This document shows, one piece after another, positions 10,646-22,100 of a stretch of 64,000 bases of DNA. The DNA is from Orbilia blumenaviensis. Its lineage: Eukaryota > Ascomycota > Orbiliomycetes > Orbiliales > Orbiliaceae. Each line of letters opens with the position of its first letter. Position 1 is the first letter of the stretch. The position numbers were made by a program, and so were the translations under genes. The notes below the pieces were generated by a model. The model saw only the letters and a list, made by a program, of their open reading frames with translations. It was not told where the DNA came from and ran no database searches. The DNA is taken from positions 186,001-250,000 of the forward strand of contig JAVHNS010000020.1 in NCBI GenBank assembly GCA_036872755.1, given 5' to 3'.

Positions 10646-12527
10646 ATGCAACAAAAGTATACGAATCTTAATTACCTCAATTCAACACTTTTGTCTCTCT
10701 AGTTCTAATATTACCCCTCTTTTTCTAGGAGACCGCCACATCACGCCTATACAGTTGGATGGTTCGCCACTCTGCGGGTTGAGATTTCTGCAGTCAAGCT
10801 TATGCTAGACGAAGAATATCAGTCTCCCCGGGACGTAGGTAACGATAATAATAGCTATATCTGTGGCCGAGTTGGAGAACACAATGTTGTAATAACATTT
10901 CCAAGTGAATACGGCACAAACTCAGCGGCACAAACAGCGGCCAATACTATGCGAACGTTTCCAAAACTTCGATTTGGATTACTCGTTGGTGTTGCTGGCG
11001 GTGCCCCTGGAAAACCCTCGTCGAAAAGGTCTAGTGACGATATTCACTTAGGGGATGTGGTCGTCAGCGATCCAGCGGCAGCTTATAGTAAGCCCCCCTT
11101 GGCAAAAAAAACGAGGGGCAAATGTTGCACAATTGTTTTTGTTGTCGCTGTTGTTGTTGTTCTGACAACTTGAAGATGGCGTGATTCAGATTGACATGGG
11201 AAAATGGGAATCCACTCCGAACCATGAGGAATTCAGAGTTATATCACATTTAAACCAGGCTCCCGAAAAACTGGCCAAGTCAATTAAGAGATTGCAGGTA
11301 GAACATGATTTCGGCGAAGGGAAGATGGTTCAATACATTGGTGATGCTATCAAAAAAGCTGGGGAAATAGGGGCTTTGAGCAGCGATTATAAGTTTCCTG
11401 GATATGACAACGACATTCTTTTTCGGGCTGATTACCAGCACCCGGGAGGCAGTGACTGTTCAAGGTGCGATATAACGATGACCGAAAGGCGCCTGCCACG
11501 AGAGACTCCCCATGTCCACTACGGTATTATTGCATCGTCGAACGGAGTAATAAAATCAGCTCAACGACGTGATGAGCTTCGAGATAAATTCAATATATCT
11601 TGCTTTGAAATGGCGGCAGCTGGTTTAATGAATCACTTCCCTTGTTTAGTGATTCAAGGGATCTGTGATTATTCGGATAGTCACGAAAATAAAACATGGC
11701 AGCCATTTGCCGCTATTGCAGCCGCTGCATATGCAAAAGACCTTCTGAGTATTATTGATGGGGACGAAATCGAGAGTGTTCCACCAGTGCCGGGGGGGGA
11801 TAGAAGTAGACCACCTTATCCCGAACACGAACTGCGTGGCCACATCAGATTCCACAGTCTAATTTCATCCCTAGATTCTCATACGAGCGGGATCCCGGCA
11901 TCTACATCTTCGAGTGTGTCCCTCACGGACGGAAGTACATACACGATAATTAACGTCGCAACTGAAACAGCGATTAACCTAGCAGATGGGGTTATGGTTT
12001 CTAGCTGGGAGAGCTACGGAGGTAGTCATCAAAAGGTTTCTTCTCCATAAAGATACCAATTTACTACAAAGAAAGTAAACAATTCTTTCCTTACGCATAC
12101 CACTAACGTTGGATTTATTTGCTATAGTGGATCCTGAATAAACATCAAGATGATAGGTGGACCCTGACAAATGCCCGGTGGGGTGCTTACTTAGGCTTAC
12201 CTCCAACTTTCCGACGGGGAACTGTCTTAATAGGCGTTCCTGAGCCCGTTACTTGGTTCATTTCACCAGACCCCGAACAATCCGGCTGGTTCCGGTACGT
12301 ATTCGTATGCGTTTAGATTCTTTTGAAACCTCACCTATCAGGCAATAATAACCCTGATTTATGTTTCCATTAGAATCTTTGACCCTAATAGCCAACGACC
12401 GGACCTATATATTGATTTAGACAGTGAAAGTCCAGGCAGTGGAATGTCGCTTTTACTGTGGGACTGGAATCCGGCATCGGACGTTAAAGACCACCAGAAA
12501 TGGATCTTTCAGCGAAGTGATAATTGA
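10646..12527 (+). CDS. PNP/UDP-phosphorylase-like domain fused to ricin-type beta-trefoil lectin domain
   Basis: Exons 10646-10656, 10729-11087, 11176-12035, 12128-12294 and 12374-12527 give 516 aa with matching phases. The tiny first exon (three codons and two bases) is inferred, because an in-frame TAA at 10706-10708 rules out reading through. Residues about 10-330 are a purine-nucleoside-phosphorylase superfamily domain as found at the N-terminus of fungal NLR proteins: YTVGWFATLRVEISA, RFGLLVGVAGGAP, DIHLGDVVVS, FEMAAAGLM and IQGICDYSDSH. A low-complexity linker follows, then a beta-trefoil of about 130 residues (TYTIINVATETAINLADG, WTLTNARWGAYLGL, HQKWIFQR) typical of ricin-B-like lectins. 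No NACHT or NB-ARC motif is present. The PNP part may act on nucleosides or nucleotides and the lectin may bind glycans; the joint role is inference, possibly non-self recognition. Confidence 0.82.
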
Positions 12528-13056
12528 TAAATATTTTATATAGAAAACTGTCAGATTTTTTTTCTGGAAGAATGATTGAGTACCAATTAGAAAAAAAGGA
12601 GATTATATAGGCTAACTTCAAATAAGCTTGTTCGTATGTAGTAGAACTACATGAAAAGTATATAGGCCTCTATGTATCATCTATATTAAACATAAAGTGA
12701 ACACTCATTCACCCCTAATGTATTATAGGGTCCAAATACCTTTGATCACAGTTGAGGCTTATGCTCGTACCGGTGTCCAGTATAACGCCCTTACGGAAGT
12801 ATGGGTCAAAAAAGTGGCGAAAATTCGGTAGCAATCGCGAAAAACCCCCGAGCCGCAGCCGATAAACTCGATATACATGCCTGGAGCTTTTGTCTAAGAA
12901 ATACAGCATCCCTCTGAAATATAAAATGAGAACCCCCAAAGTTAAAACTATAATTCAAGTACAAACAGAGACACAAATAAACCGTAATAGTTGCTTGTAT
13001 ACGTGAAGCAACTCGAACGCAACCCGAGTACTCGCACTACCATATAAATCCCAAAA
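12528..13056. other. Intergenic between convergent genes
   Basis: 3' flanks of the PNP-lectin gene (plus) and of the pepsin-like gene (minus). It is AT-rich with poly-T and poly-A runs near 12556 and 12590. No gene is seen. Confidence 0.5.
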
Positions 13057-14889
13057 TTAAACAAGCTCGCGATTGCTCCGATTATTCGGTAATTCATATA
13101 TCGGTTTACCATCAACCTCGTGTTCAAAGGGCCCCGTTGCATCCATTTCCGGTGTTCTCTTTTCAGGTTTAACACCGCGGATAAAGGGTGCTGACAAAGA
13201 AAACCTGTATTTCTGTTGTCTCCGGTAAATTGCTATGACCGCGCAAACAACGACAATGGCGGACCCAACTGCGACCGGTGCTACAATCTTAGCCTCAATA
13301 AGACGAGATGTAGTCTTTTCTTCCGGGGCAACAGAACATATTGCTGGGAGGAATGGCTCCAGTATCCAATCACCATTCATTACAGTATCAATTGGTGCTA
13401 ACCCGAAAATCCCAGTTTCGTAGTTTACCGTAAAGTATGCGGCAGATAGAAACGGTAGCCCAAATATTGGTTTTGTGCCTGCGCTTTGATCTGGATAAGT
13501 AAGAATTGCGGTCCTACGCTCCGAATCCGAACCCGCAGCCAGTCCTCGGTCTGCTTCGATGAATCCTTTGTTTGACATCCTCCGCCGTCGTTGAAAGATC
13601 TGAGTGTGTGGGATGGTTATCTCTGGGCCATTTTCCACTTGTATCGTCATAGTAAGGTTCTCAGAGCTACATAACAGCCGATGGTCAAAACTGTCAGTCT
13701 CTATGCGTGATGCTTAATTATAGGGGCCACCCCCCTTGGTAGAGCTTGTAATTCGGCTTTCTGCGTACCTTAGGACGTTTGGACTTGCGTTTTCTATTTT
13801 CCATTGGTAATCATCGATTACCAACCCCTCCTGATCAACTGGGAGTATTGGATTTACCGGCTTCACATTCTGTGAGACATTTTTTGCGCTCTGAATCCCT
13901 GCATCCAAACTAAATCGTTCCAGCGTTTCCCAAACTTGGAACGGGAACTCCAACCTATTACTTCCAGGATTAATACAAGCCGTGAAAGGTCGTTTATTGG
14001 ATGAGTTGGAATCGATAGCTTCTTGTCCGATCCATCTCACGCCGGATATATTGACTGGGAATAGACAAGAATCGTCTCGTAGCTTAGGGAGGGGAAATTC
14101 TTTGAACTTGCCGCCTTTGACTTGCGTGGGATGATACCCACCAAGAATGAGCCCCCCTATGTCTATCATATGGAGCTCTGTACCAGTACCGAGCAAACCG
14201 GCAAAGAATGACCACGATCTAGACGCGATCGAGCCGTCGGTAACAAGTCTACGTAAAAGACCAGAATCGGGGCCTAAATTGAGGTATGAGGAAACTAGAC
14301 TCCCCAAACCTATTGAAGCATCTGACATTTGATCTCTATTATATTGAAATGTAAAGTTGTTGAGAAGCGTGGATGCAAGTTCCAGGGTTTCCGTGCCTAG
14401 TACATCTCGATTGTTTGCATTGACAGGGTAATTAAGCTTACCCCCAGAGTAGAGTTCGCTGTAAACACCTCCTGCCAAGACTGCTGTAGAAGTATGGTAT
14501 GAAGAGCCAAGTTTGCAGTCCAGTGGAACGGGTGTTAGCTCGGTGCAATTTCTTGCGACCCGCGAGACCCGCATATCAACGCCTGGGGACCCCACGAGCC
14601 TACTCCCGCGTAACAAAACTGTATCAGCAACGAAACGCCAAGGAATTTAAGAAAATCAAGAAAACAAGTGAATTTACTCTATACGGGGAGCAAAAAATTC
14701 TCCTCCCAAGACAACTTGAAGTCCATAGCCGGTTGGCTCTGGGCGAGCATCATGAAAAGATCCAAGGACTACATCCCCAAAATGGACTTGTATCGGGTTT
14801 GGCGGATCCGAGCAGACCGAAGATTTGTTGCTGATAGAGGCGTAAACAGGTACGAGTAAATACACCAGAGCAGAGATGGAAGACCGCAT
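13057..14889 (-). CDS. Pepsin-like (A1-fold) secreted protein with one membrane anchor
   Basis: Three exons in transcript order: 14889-14685, 14618-13769 and 13666-13057, giving 554 aa with consistent phases. The intron donors are GTATAG at 14684 and GTACGC at 13768. The N-terminus is a signal peptide (MRSSISALVYLLVPVYASIS). The middle matches fungal pepsin-like proteins: SRSWSFFAGLLG, GGLILGGYHPTQVKGGKF, FTACINPGSNRLEF, then FGLPFLSAAYFTVNYETG as the last part of the fold. A transmembrane helix lies near residues 473-494 (PVAVGSAIVVVCAVIAIY), followed by a basic cytosolic tail. The usual catalytic D[TS]G pair is not seen, so it may be a non-catalytic cell-surface relative. Several N-x-S/T sites fit a glycosylated extracellular domain. 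Confidence 0.75.
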
Positions 14890-16675
14890 TTTGAAGAGCC
14901 CAAAAGCGGGAACTTTGGATTGTTACACAAAATCTTTTAAAAACAAGCAGGAAACAATGGGCTGCCCTGGCTATTATAGTATCTTTGTGCGCTCAGCTAT
15001 TAGAATACGATGTTACCCATCATTGTGAAATACCTGTGCTAATTATACCCTGCCGTCCTGGGGCTTGAGGGGGGCTGCCGATTGGCCAATTGGTTAGATC
15101 TCACGATCGCCACAATCCCTTTTTTGGTTCACCTTCTTATACCCATACGAGACTATAGGACCAAGTGTCATACCTGCATGGCTTCAGAAATCCGAGAACA
15201 ATGCTTATTGTTAATATAGTAAAAATATCATAGTTTTTCGTGGAATAGATGCTAAATCTTGGCTGTGCTGTTCTGCGGTTCCGCGGCACGGCTTGTGCCC
15301 AGCCCGGTTCTCGGGTCACGGTTACTGTGATTGGCTCAACCTGTTACTCAACCGAATGACACAAATTCAGAAGATGCATGAGCAAGGGTCATATTTGCCG
15401 TCCCGTCGTTTCTTGTAGATATTAATAACCTCTAAAACGGCGCCAGTTCTATGTATCTGATTGGCAGCCGACTCTTCTTTCTTTTGAGCATAAATCCGAA
15501 TCTCTAGGTACGAATTCTGAAATCCTCCTCTTACCGTTGTATGAAGTCTGAGCCTCATGCCGCGCACCAACATAGTTGTACGCAGAATACAACAAGGTCA
15601 ACACCTCTCCAAACCTAATCCGATCCTCTAAAAATTATCTTAAGACCTTATTTATACTACTGTGACTCATAATTTTTCTAAACATATTCTTATATTAAAA
15701 TTTAATCACTTTCATGGTAGGATAGCTTATTTATCTAGCACCTGGAAAGTTTCTTGTGCCCTGTGGACCTATCTTGATCAATACCACGCGCTTAGAATTC
15801 AGTCCTTATGGCTCACCGGCCGCGCAGAGTTGCACCACCAACCAAACAACCAACCAAACCGAACTGCCGACGAAATTCTAACGGTAAGAATTCGAGCAAA
15901 ACCACACAATAAGCTCTGAAATCGTAGTAGAGAGAATATATATACCGCGCCTTGCCGCTATATATTTCCTCATGTTTTCTAGTCATTGTGAGGATCTAAT
16001 TCCTATAGTCCGAAGTCCGGCGGCTGGTACCGATCTTTGCAGCGACCCCTAACAAATCGTCTACATAGCGACACACGCGAAATCGTTTGTTTGCTGGAGC
16101 AACCACCAAAATATAATGTGTTGCTGTGTTGTGTTTGCCCGAAAAAAAAAAAACATCTGCCTTCGACTTTGTGTTGTCTGGTGACCAACGAGACCAATCT
16201 AACTTAGCACTTGGGTTCGAATCCCAACTCGACCCAGTTAGGTACCTGTTTTCTGGTTTTATTTTATCTAGTTGGTTTTTTTGATTCGGTTTTCCAAATT
16301 GAGTCTACTGTCTGTGGGTTCGCTCGGGTGGACAGCCGGATATCTTTTTTGGAGGCAGTGTCGATATATCCCGGACCGGACATGTATTCAACCACACGTT
16401 AATGTATCCTACATCAGCAACCAATTAGCGCCATAATCTACCCAGTATCCGATAGGTATTCTATCTCCTCCCGGATCGTGATTTCACCCCGTTGACCTCA
16501 TAAAACTCGTATTCCCTGGTCTGTGTGGGGTATAGAATACAACAAGGAAATCATAACAAAATCACAAAAATTTAAACATTCAAAAAAACATCAAAAACAC
16601 CTTAGAAAATTTCAAAAAATTAAATAAATGAAAATATAAGAAATTAGATTATTAATTAAAATATTAATAAGGTTT
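14890..16675. other. Gene-free stretch with a tRNA T-arm-like motif
   Basis: No gene is seen. 16141-16152 is a run of A. At 16211-16227 a perfect T-arm (TTGGG stem, TTCGAAT loop, CCCAA stem) resembles an RNA polymerase III B box, but no matching acceptor stem or anticodon arm can be built upstream. It could be a tRNA-derived SINE remnant. 16550-16680 is very AT-rich. Confidence 0.4.
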
Positions 16676-16689
16676 TATACCAGCCAATA

Positions 16690-16885
16690 TATTTTAGGGG
16701 GGGTCCTGTTATAAAAGGGGGTGTGGTGTTAGAAAAATTGCTTTTCTTAGCAACACACGTAAATTTTGGTGGTGTCGCATCCAAACCGGGCTTGGCAGCT
16801 TTGGGTGGGACACACTCCCTTGGCGCCAAGCCATCGATCGCCGTTTCCTTAGGATCCAAATACATGTTAGATGATTATATATTTT
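16690..16885 (+). repeat. Short dispersed repeat, copy A
   Basis: The block from the GGGGGGTCCTGTTATAA-like start through TTAGAAAAATTGCTTTTCTTAG to the CCATCGATCGCCGTTTCC segment recurs twice more: inverted at 33800-34040 and strongly AT-shifted at 32205-32440. Copy A is close to copy C, apart from a gap after CGCCGTTTCC where copy C has about 45 extra bases. I see no coding capacity or clear terminal inverted repeats. It may be a MITE or a solo fragment of a larger element. Confidence 0.75.
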
Positions 16886-16944
16886 TCAGAATGGGGTTTT
16901 ATATAAACATTCTTGAAGTACTATTTAATATTATCCTAACCGCT

Positions 16945-17274
16945 TGTAAGGTTATATGTGCGAGAGTGTGCGTGTCACGACGGTTGAGAATATGACCTTA
17001 GTTATGGTTATAGATTAAAAGACAAGGAGCTATATACATGACTGCTATCTATGCTTTATATACTGAAGGATATGCGTATCACAGCGTCAGGCCGCGGCTC
17101 TCTATTGCTTCCGGATCAAGGGAACTGAACTGACGTTGGCCCGAGGACCGAAGTTGCCCGGGTGGGTCTCCGGGTGGGTCGCCGCGTGTTCGTGTTGCCC
17201 GGACCGGGTAGCTCTAGCCGTTGTGTTGACCTTGTTGTATTTTGCGCACCACCGCGTGGGTGCGCGGCCTGACA
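16945..17274 (-). repeat. 3' LTR of the chromovirus
   Basis: 330 bp. It reads the same as 23709-24038 by eye. Because the element is on the minus strand, this left copy is the 3' LTR. It contains a TATATAAAG box (minus strand) about 39 nt before the proposed transcript start. Confidence 0.95.
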
Positions 17275-18107
17275 CCATCCCTCTCTAATAGCCTTCGAAG
17301 CTTGCTTGCTAAAAACTAAATGAGACCTCGTCGCTGCGACCCGTGTTGAAGCTGTAGTTCTCCTGCGTAGCCTAGAGAGTGTTCTAGGGGGCCAGTCCTA
17401 GGCTCCAGCTTACCAGTGTCATCATACCGCTGCGACTCTGCGCGGGTGTTTCGGAGGCTCTGAGCTTGGCCGCTAGGCTCAAGCGTATGAAAACAATATG
17501 CAACAAAAACAACACGCTAGCTATAAACTCAAAACAAAACTCTATACATGCTAGGGATTCCACTTATGCACTGTGACTCTGCGGGAGACTGCGTACCGTG
17601 AAGTTGTATGAAAGATCTTGGGTTTGTTCTGCGACGGCCCGCGGCACGTCGTATTCTAGGGATTTTTGGTGTGGTGTGGGCGGCCGACCGTATAAAATTA
17701 AACTTGCCGTGCTATGCGTCGACCCGCGAGCTTGCATTATCATGAAGCTTGCATTCCATGGGTTGCGACCTTCAGCAACCGTGCTCTACGGCCCGTGGCC
17801 TTAAAGCTTGCGTTTTGCGGCTCGTAGCGTGAGGATGTGACTGTAAACTGTATGAATCCCAGCTTCTAGAATCTCAAAGAAAGCCGAAATCTAACATATA
17901 ACGCTGCGTCTCGCGCCCTTTCGTCCCTTTCTTCTTCTCTTCACCCCAAAATATTCCAATAAACAGCTCTTCTGGATCAACAGTCCTAAAACGTTCTAAA
18001 ATTTTCAAGTCAACAACTTACAATTCTTCCCTCCTCGTCTCGCTCTGCCTCGCGGAGTGTATAACAATTTCTTTTCGCCTCGTCTCGCCCTTCCTCGCTC
18101 GAAAAAA
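17275..18107. other. Non-coding part of the element with recurring CTGCGACTC-like words
   Basis: No gene. Words such as GCTGCGACTC, CTGTGACTCTGCG and CGCTGCGTCTCGC recur at about 17332, 17430, 17571 and 17903, and again at 18341, 18597, 18991, 19092 and 19147. On the plus strand this region should hold the promoter of the antisense gene. Confidence 0.5.
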
Positions 18108-18983
18108 ATGGCTGGCCAACTTGGTATGCGTACTATCGATATCGCGGAAGCGGTTCGTATTAACCTCGGTCCCCCGCTGCGTACCGCATGCGACCAATGT
18201 CAAACTGCAGGCTTTGCTTGCTACCCTTCCCCCGGTGACCACGACGCTTGTTCTCGTTGCCGCAAGAGGCGACTCGGTGCGACTCGGCCTTGTCAATTTG
18301 GGGGTGTCAATTCTACAGCTGCTGGCTTCGCTGCTCGACCCGTTGCGACTCGCATGAGTCAACTTGTTCATCCGGTCACCCTGACCATGAGGATTCCTGC
18401 TGGTGTGGTGGTTCGTCGAGATTGGTGGGAAGCAGCCTTCTTTGAGGTTGCCCCAGTTGCTGTGGGTGCCGCGTCGGGTCGCTTCGACAATATTCCAGAC
18501 TTCAACGCCCCCTCGCAGCAAATCGCAACTTTGGAGCACTTGTTGCTTCGAGGAGGTCTTCCCGTGGTTCCTGGGCCGAATTCTTTGGTTTCGCGTGTCG
18601 CTGCGTTGGAAAGCGCGCTAAGTTCTTTCGTTTCCTGTGGTTGTGGGGTTGGGGGTCCTCCAGCGGTTATTGGAGGTGATGGAGGTGATGGTGGGGATGG
18701 CGCTGCGGGAGGTGGCGATGGGGGTGGTGATGGAGGAGATGGGAGTGGTGGAGCTCCTCCCCCTGCGGGTGACGGCGGTGCGGGGGATGGAGGAGATGGC
18801 GGAACTGGTGGAGGTGGAGGAGGAGATGGTAGTGGGGCCGCTCTTTGTTATTGCGGTAGAAATGCGGGTCACCGCGGTCCTCACCGTGGTGGAAGGAGGA
18901 AGAAGAAGGATGGAGACGGGAAGACCCGTAAATATAAGGTCTCCAAGAGGAGAAGTCGTCCGGTTTGGTTGCATTATGAGTAG
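18108..18983 (+). CDS. Antisense accessory gene of the retrotransposon, Zn2Cys6-like
   Basis: 291 codons from ATG 18108 (context AAAAAAATGGC) lie inside the element but opposite to gag-pol, between pol and the 3' LTR. Residues 28-62 hold six cysteines at C28, C31, C38, C48, C51 and C62 (C-x2-C-x6-C-x9-C-x2-C-x10-C), with the basic RKRR after the fifth. This closely follows the fungal Zn2Cys6 DNA-binding cluster. About residues 185-247 are Gly/Asp-rich low complexity. A second Cys pair (CYCGRNAGHRGPH) and a strongly basic tail (GRRKKKDG, KRRSRP) follow. It may bind nucleic acid and regulate the element, or be captured host sequence. Expression is unproven. Confidence 0.65.
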   Translation: MAGQLGMRTIDIAEAVRINLGPPLRTACDQCQTAGFACYPSPGDHDACSRCRKRRLGATRPCQFGGVNSTAAGFAARPVATRMSQLVHPVTLTMRIPAGVVVRRDWWEAAFFEVAPVAVGAASGRFDNIPDFNAPSQQIATLEHLLLRGGLPVVPGPNSLVSRVAALESALSSFVSCGCGVGGPPAVIGGDGGDGGDGAAGGGDGGGDGGDGSGGAPPPAGDGGAGDGGDGGTGGGGGGDGSGAALCYCGRNAGHRGPHRGGRRKKKDGDGKTRKYKVSKRRSRPVWLHYE

Positions 18984-19164
18984 ATTTTCTGCGTGTCGCT
19001 GCGTCTGTTTTCGTTAATTTTTTCTTAATTTTCTGTGGGAGTTTTTTGTCTTTTTAGATTTGCCTTGTTCCTGATAGTTTTACTAGATCGGCCCGCTGCG
19101 ACTCTAGAGTTTTTAATAGTAATTTCAAGTTTTTTCCGCGGGTCATTGCGACTCGCAAAATCTC

Positions 19165-22100
19165 TCAAAGTGTTCTTTTAAAATCTCTAATCTTAGCCTC
19201 AGCGTGCAGTAAGTGTTCTTCAGGCTCCCATGATGCGTCTGCTAGCGACCAACCTTTCCATTTAACCAAATAGTGCTTCGTCTCGGTGCGGCTCCGTGCG
19301 CCCTTCTTGAAATTATCCTCTGCTAATATCTTTTCTATTTCCCATTCTTCCTCTCCCTCTACCTCGACATGCTGCGGCTCGGGGGGTGCTGGGTGGATTT
19401 CATTTATGATATATGGCTCTAGAAGTGACACATGGAAAACATTATGTTGTCTCATCTTCTTAGGTAATGCTAGCTCATAGGCATGCGTCCCAATGCGGGC
19501 CGTGATTCTATATGGACCTAAGAACCTGGCTTCAAGCTTTGCAGAGGGTCGCTTAGTGTCTATATTCTTGCTAGAGAGCATAACCTTTTGCCCGACCTCG
19601 TATTCTGGTGTCTCGTCTCGCCTCGAGTCGCTGTACCTAGCTTGGTCATTTTGAGCCTGTTTCATCTCTAATTTGCAAGCCTGATGTAGCAATTTCAACT
19701 CCTCGATGCGTTCCTCTGCGGCTGGCACCTTATTTCTCACGAGGTGGTTCGCTTCGAACCGTGGGTGGTAACCATGTTTAGCAAAGAATGGGGTCATCTT
19801 AATTGTCACTTGATAAGTATTATTGTATGCAAACGCTGCGAGCGGAAGCAAGCCGACCCAGTCATTTTGCTTATAATTGCAATAGTTCCTTATCAGTTGT
19901 TCCAAGATCTGGTTGACCCTTTCTGTCTGACCGTCCGTCTCGGGGTGAAACGCGGTGGATTGCTTCCTTGCGATACCTGTCGCCTCGCAGAGACTCGCTA
20001 TGAACTTAGAGGTGAAAACTCGTCCTCGATCAGACACAAAGTCGTCTGGAAGACCGTTATGAATTAAGTGTTTCACATAAGCTTGTGCTAGTTCTTCTGC
20101 TTGCGGCTCACCGCGAAGCGGTACAAAGTATGCAAACTTGGTTAACCTGTCTACTACCACCCAAATTGTGTCAAATTCCGGGCTTGCGTCTCCCAGCGTA
20201 GGGTCTCGCGACGGAGGTAATTTGACAATAAAATCCATGGAAATACTGCGCCACGGTGCGTCTGGCACCGGGAGTGGTAGCAGTTTTCCTTTCTTCAGCC
20301 TTCTAATTGTCTTGTTTCGCTGGCAGACGTCGCATCCCGCAATGTATTTGTAAATAAATCCGGTGTATCCTGGGAAGTAATAATTCCTAGAGAACAATTC
20401 TTGTGTTTTACGATAACCGAAATGGCCTGCTAGAGGAGCGTCGTGTACGCGGTGTACCGCATCCTTACGCAGTTTCAAAACATTGGGTATGTATAATCTG
20501 CCTTCGAACCGCAGCGTGCCGTCTTCTTCTAATGTATAGCCTGTCGTATATGCCGTGTCGTCTCGCTGTATGGCGCTGATAATGCGTTTTACTTTCTCAT
20601 CTTTGAGATACGCTTTCTTGATGTTATTGATGTCTTGTGAAAATCCAGCGGATATCAGTGCCAGGGTACCAAGTGGCCTACTGCGTATCGCTGCGACCAG
20701 CTGCCCTGCCTTCAGCAATGGAGGTGGCAGTGATCTATCATGTCCTTCTGTGTATTCTATCTGGCGAGACAATGCGTCTGCCGCCGCGTTATCCTTTCCT
20801 GGACGATATTGAATTGTGAAGTCATAGTCTGCTAGTTCCTCAGACCATCTGACTTGTCTCGCATTGAGTCGCTTTGAGGTTGTGAAATAAGTTAAGCTTC
20901 GGTGATCGCTGTAAATAATGATTTGAAACTGGGCTCCCTTCAGGTACGCCGCCCAGTGTCGCAGTGCCTCGACCACCGCTAGCATTTCTTGATCAAAAAC
21001 CTCGTAGTTCCTCTCTGCTCCTGACATTTTTCTGCTCCAAAAACAGACAGGGTGCCAGCGACCCTCTTCGTCCTGTTGCGAGAGGCAGGCTCCAATTCCG
21101 AATCCAGAGGCATCGGTTTCGACCGCAGTGCGTCGCTTCCAGTCGTAGTATGGTAGTACTATTTCAGTTGTAAATTTTCTTTTGATGCGTTCGAATGCGG
21201 CTTGCTGCTCCTCGCCCCATTCCCATGTCTTCTCTTTTGATAAAAGTCTTGTAATTGGTTCTGCTATGGCGCTGTGCCTCGCAAGGAACCGGTGATAGAA
21301 GTTCACAAAACCTAGGAAGGATTGTAGCTGTTTTATATTCTGAGGAGCTTTCCATTGGTGTACAGCTTCTACCTTGCTCTCGTCCATCGAGATGCCGCGA
21401 GTCGACACGGTGAAGCCTAGGAAGTCCACTTTTTCTTTATGGAACTCGCACTTTTCTGCTTTGACATATAATGATGCCGCTTTGAGTCGCTGCAGCACGG
21501 TGCGTACGTGTTCCACATGAGATTTGTAATCCTTAGAGAAGATTAGGATGTCGTCTAAATAAATAATAACGAAGGTATCTAGCAAGTCGCGGAACAACGC
21601 GTTCAGCAGCGACTGGAAGGTCGCTGGTGCATTCGTTAATCCAAACGGCATTACTAAATATTCGTAGAGGCCATATCTTGTTCTAAACGCTGTTTTCCAC
21701 TCCTCCCCCGCTGCGATACGCACCAAGTTATAAGCCCCTCTCAGGTCTAATTTAGTGAATATTTTGGCGCCCCGCAGCTGGTCGAGGAGTCCGTCTATTA
21801 AAGGTAGTGGGTACCGGTTTTTTATCGTTATATTATTAAGTGCCCGGTAGTCCACACAGAGCCGCAGTGAGCCGTCCTTCTTTTTTACGAAAAGAATAGG
21901 TGCCCCTGCTGGTGAAGAGGATTCGCGGATGAAGCCTTTCGACTCCATTTCCTCTATATATAATTTTAGTGCCTCATCTTCGGTTGGAGAAAGCTTATAA
22001 ATTGGCCCGAAGGGAGGCGCGGTGTCTCGCACCAGTGGGATCTTATGGTCCCAGGGCTGGTGTTCCGGTAGCTTATCTGCTGCTTCTTTTTCTCCTAGAT

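Noticed and set aside
18618..19017. Other frames through the Gly/Asp-rich part of the antisense retrotransposon gene
   Set aside because: They are shadows of a GC-rich repetitive coding segment; only the frame with the six cysteines and a good ATG is credible.
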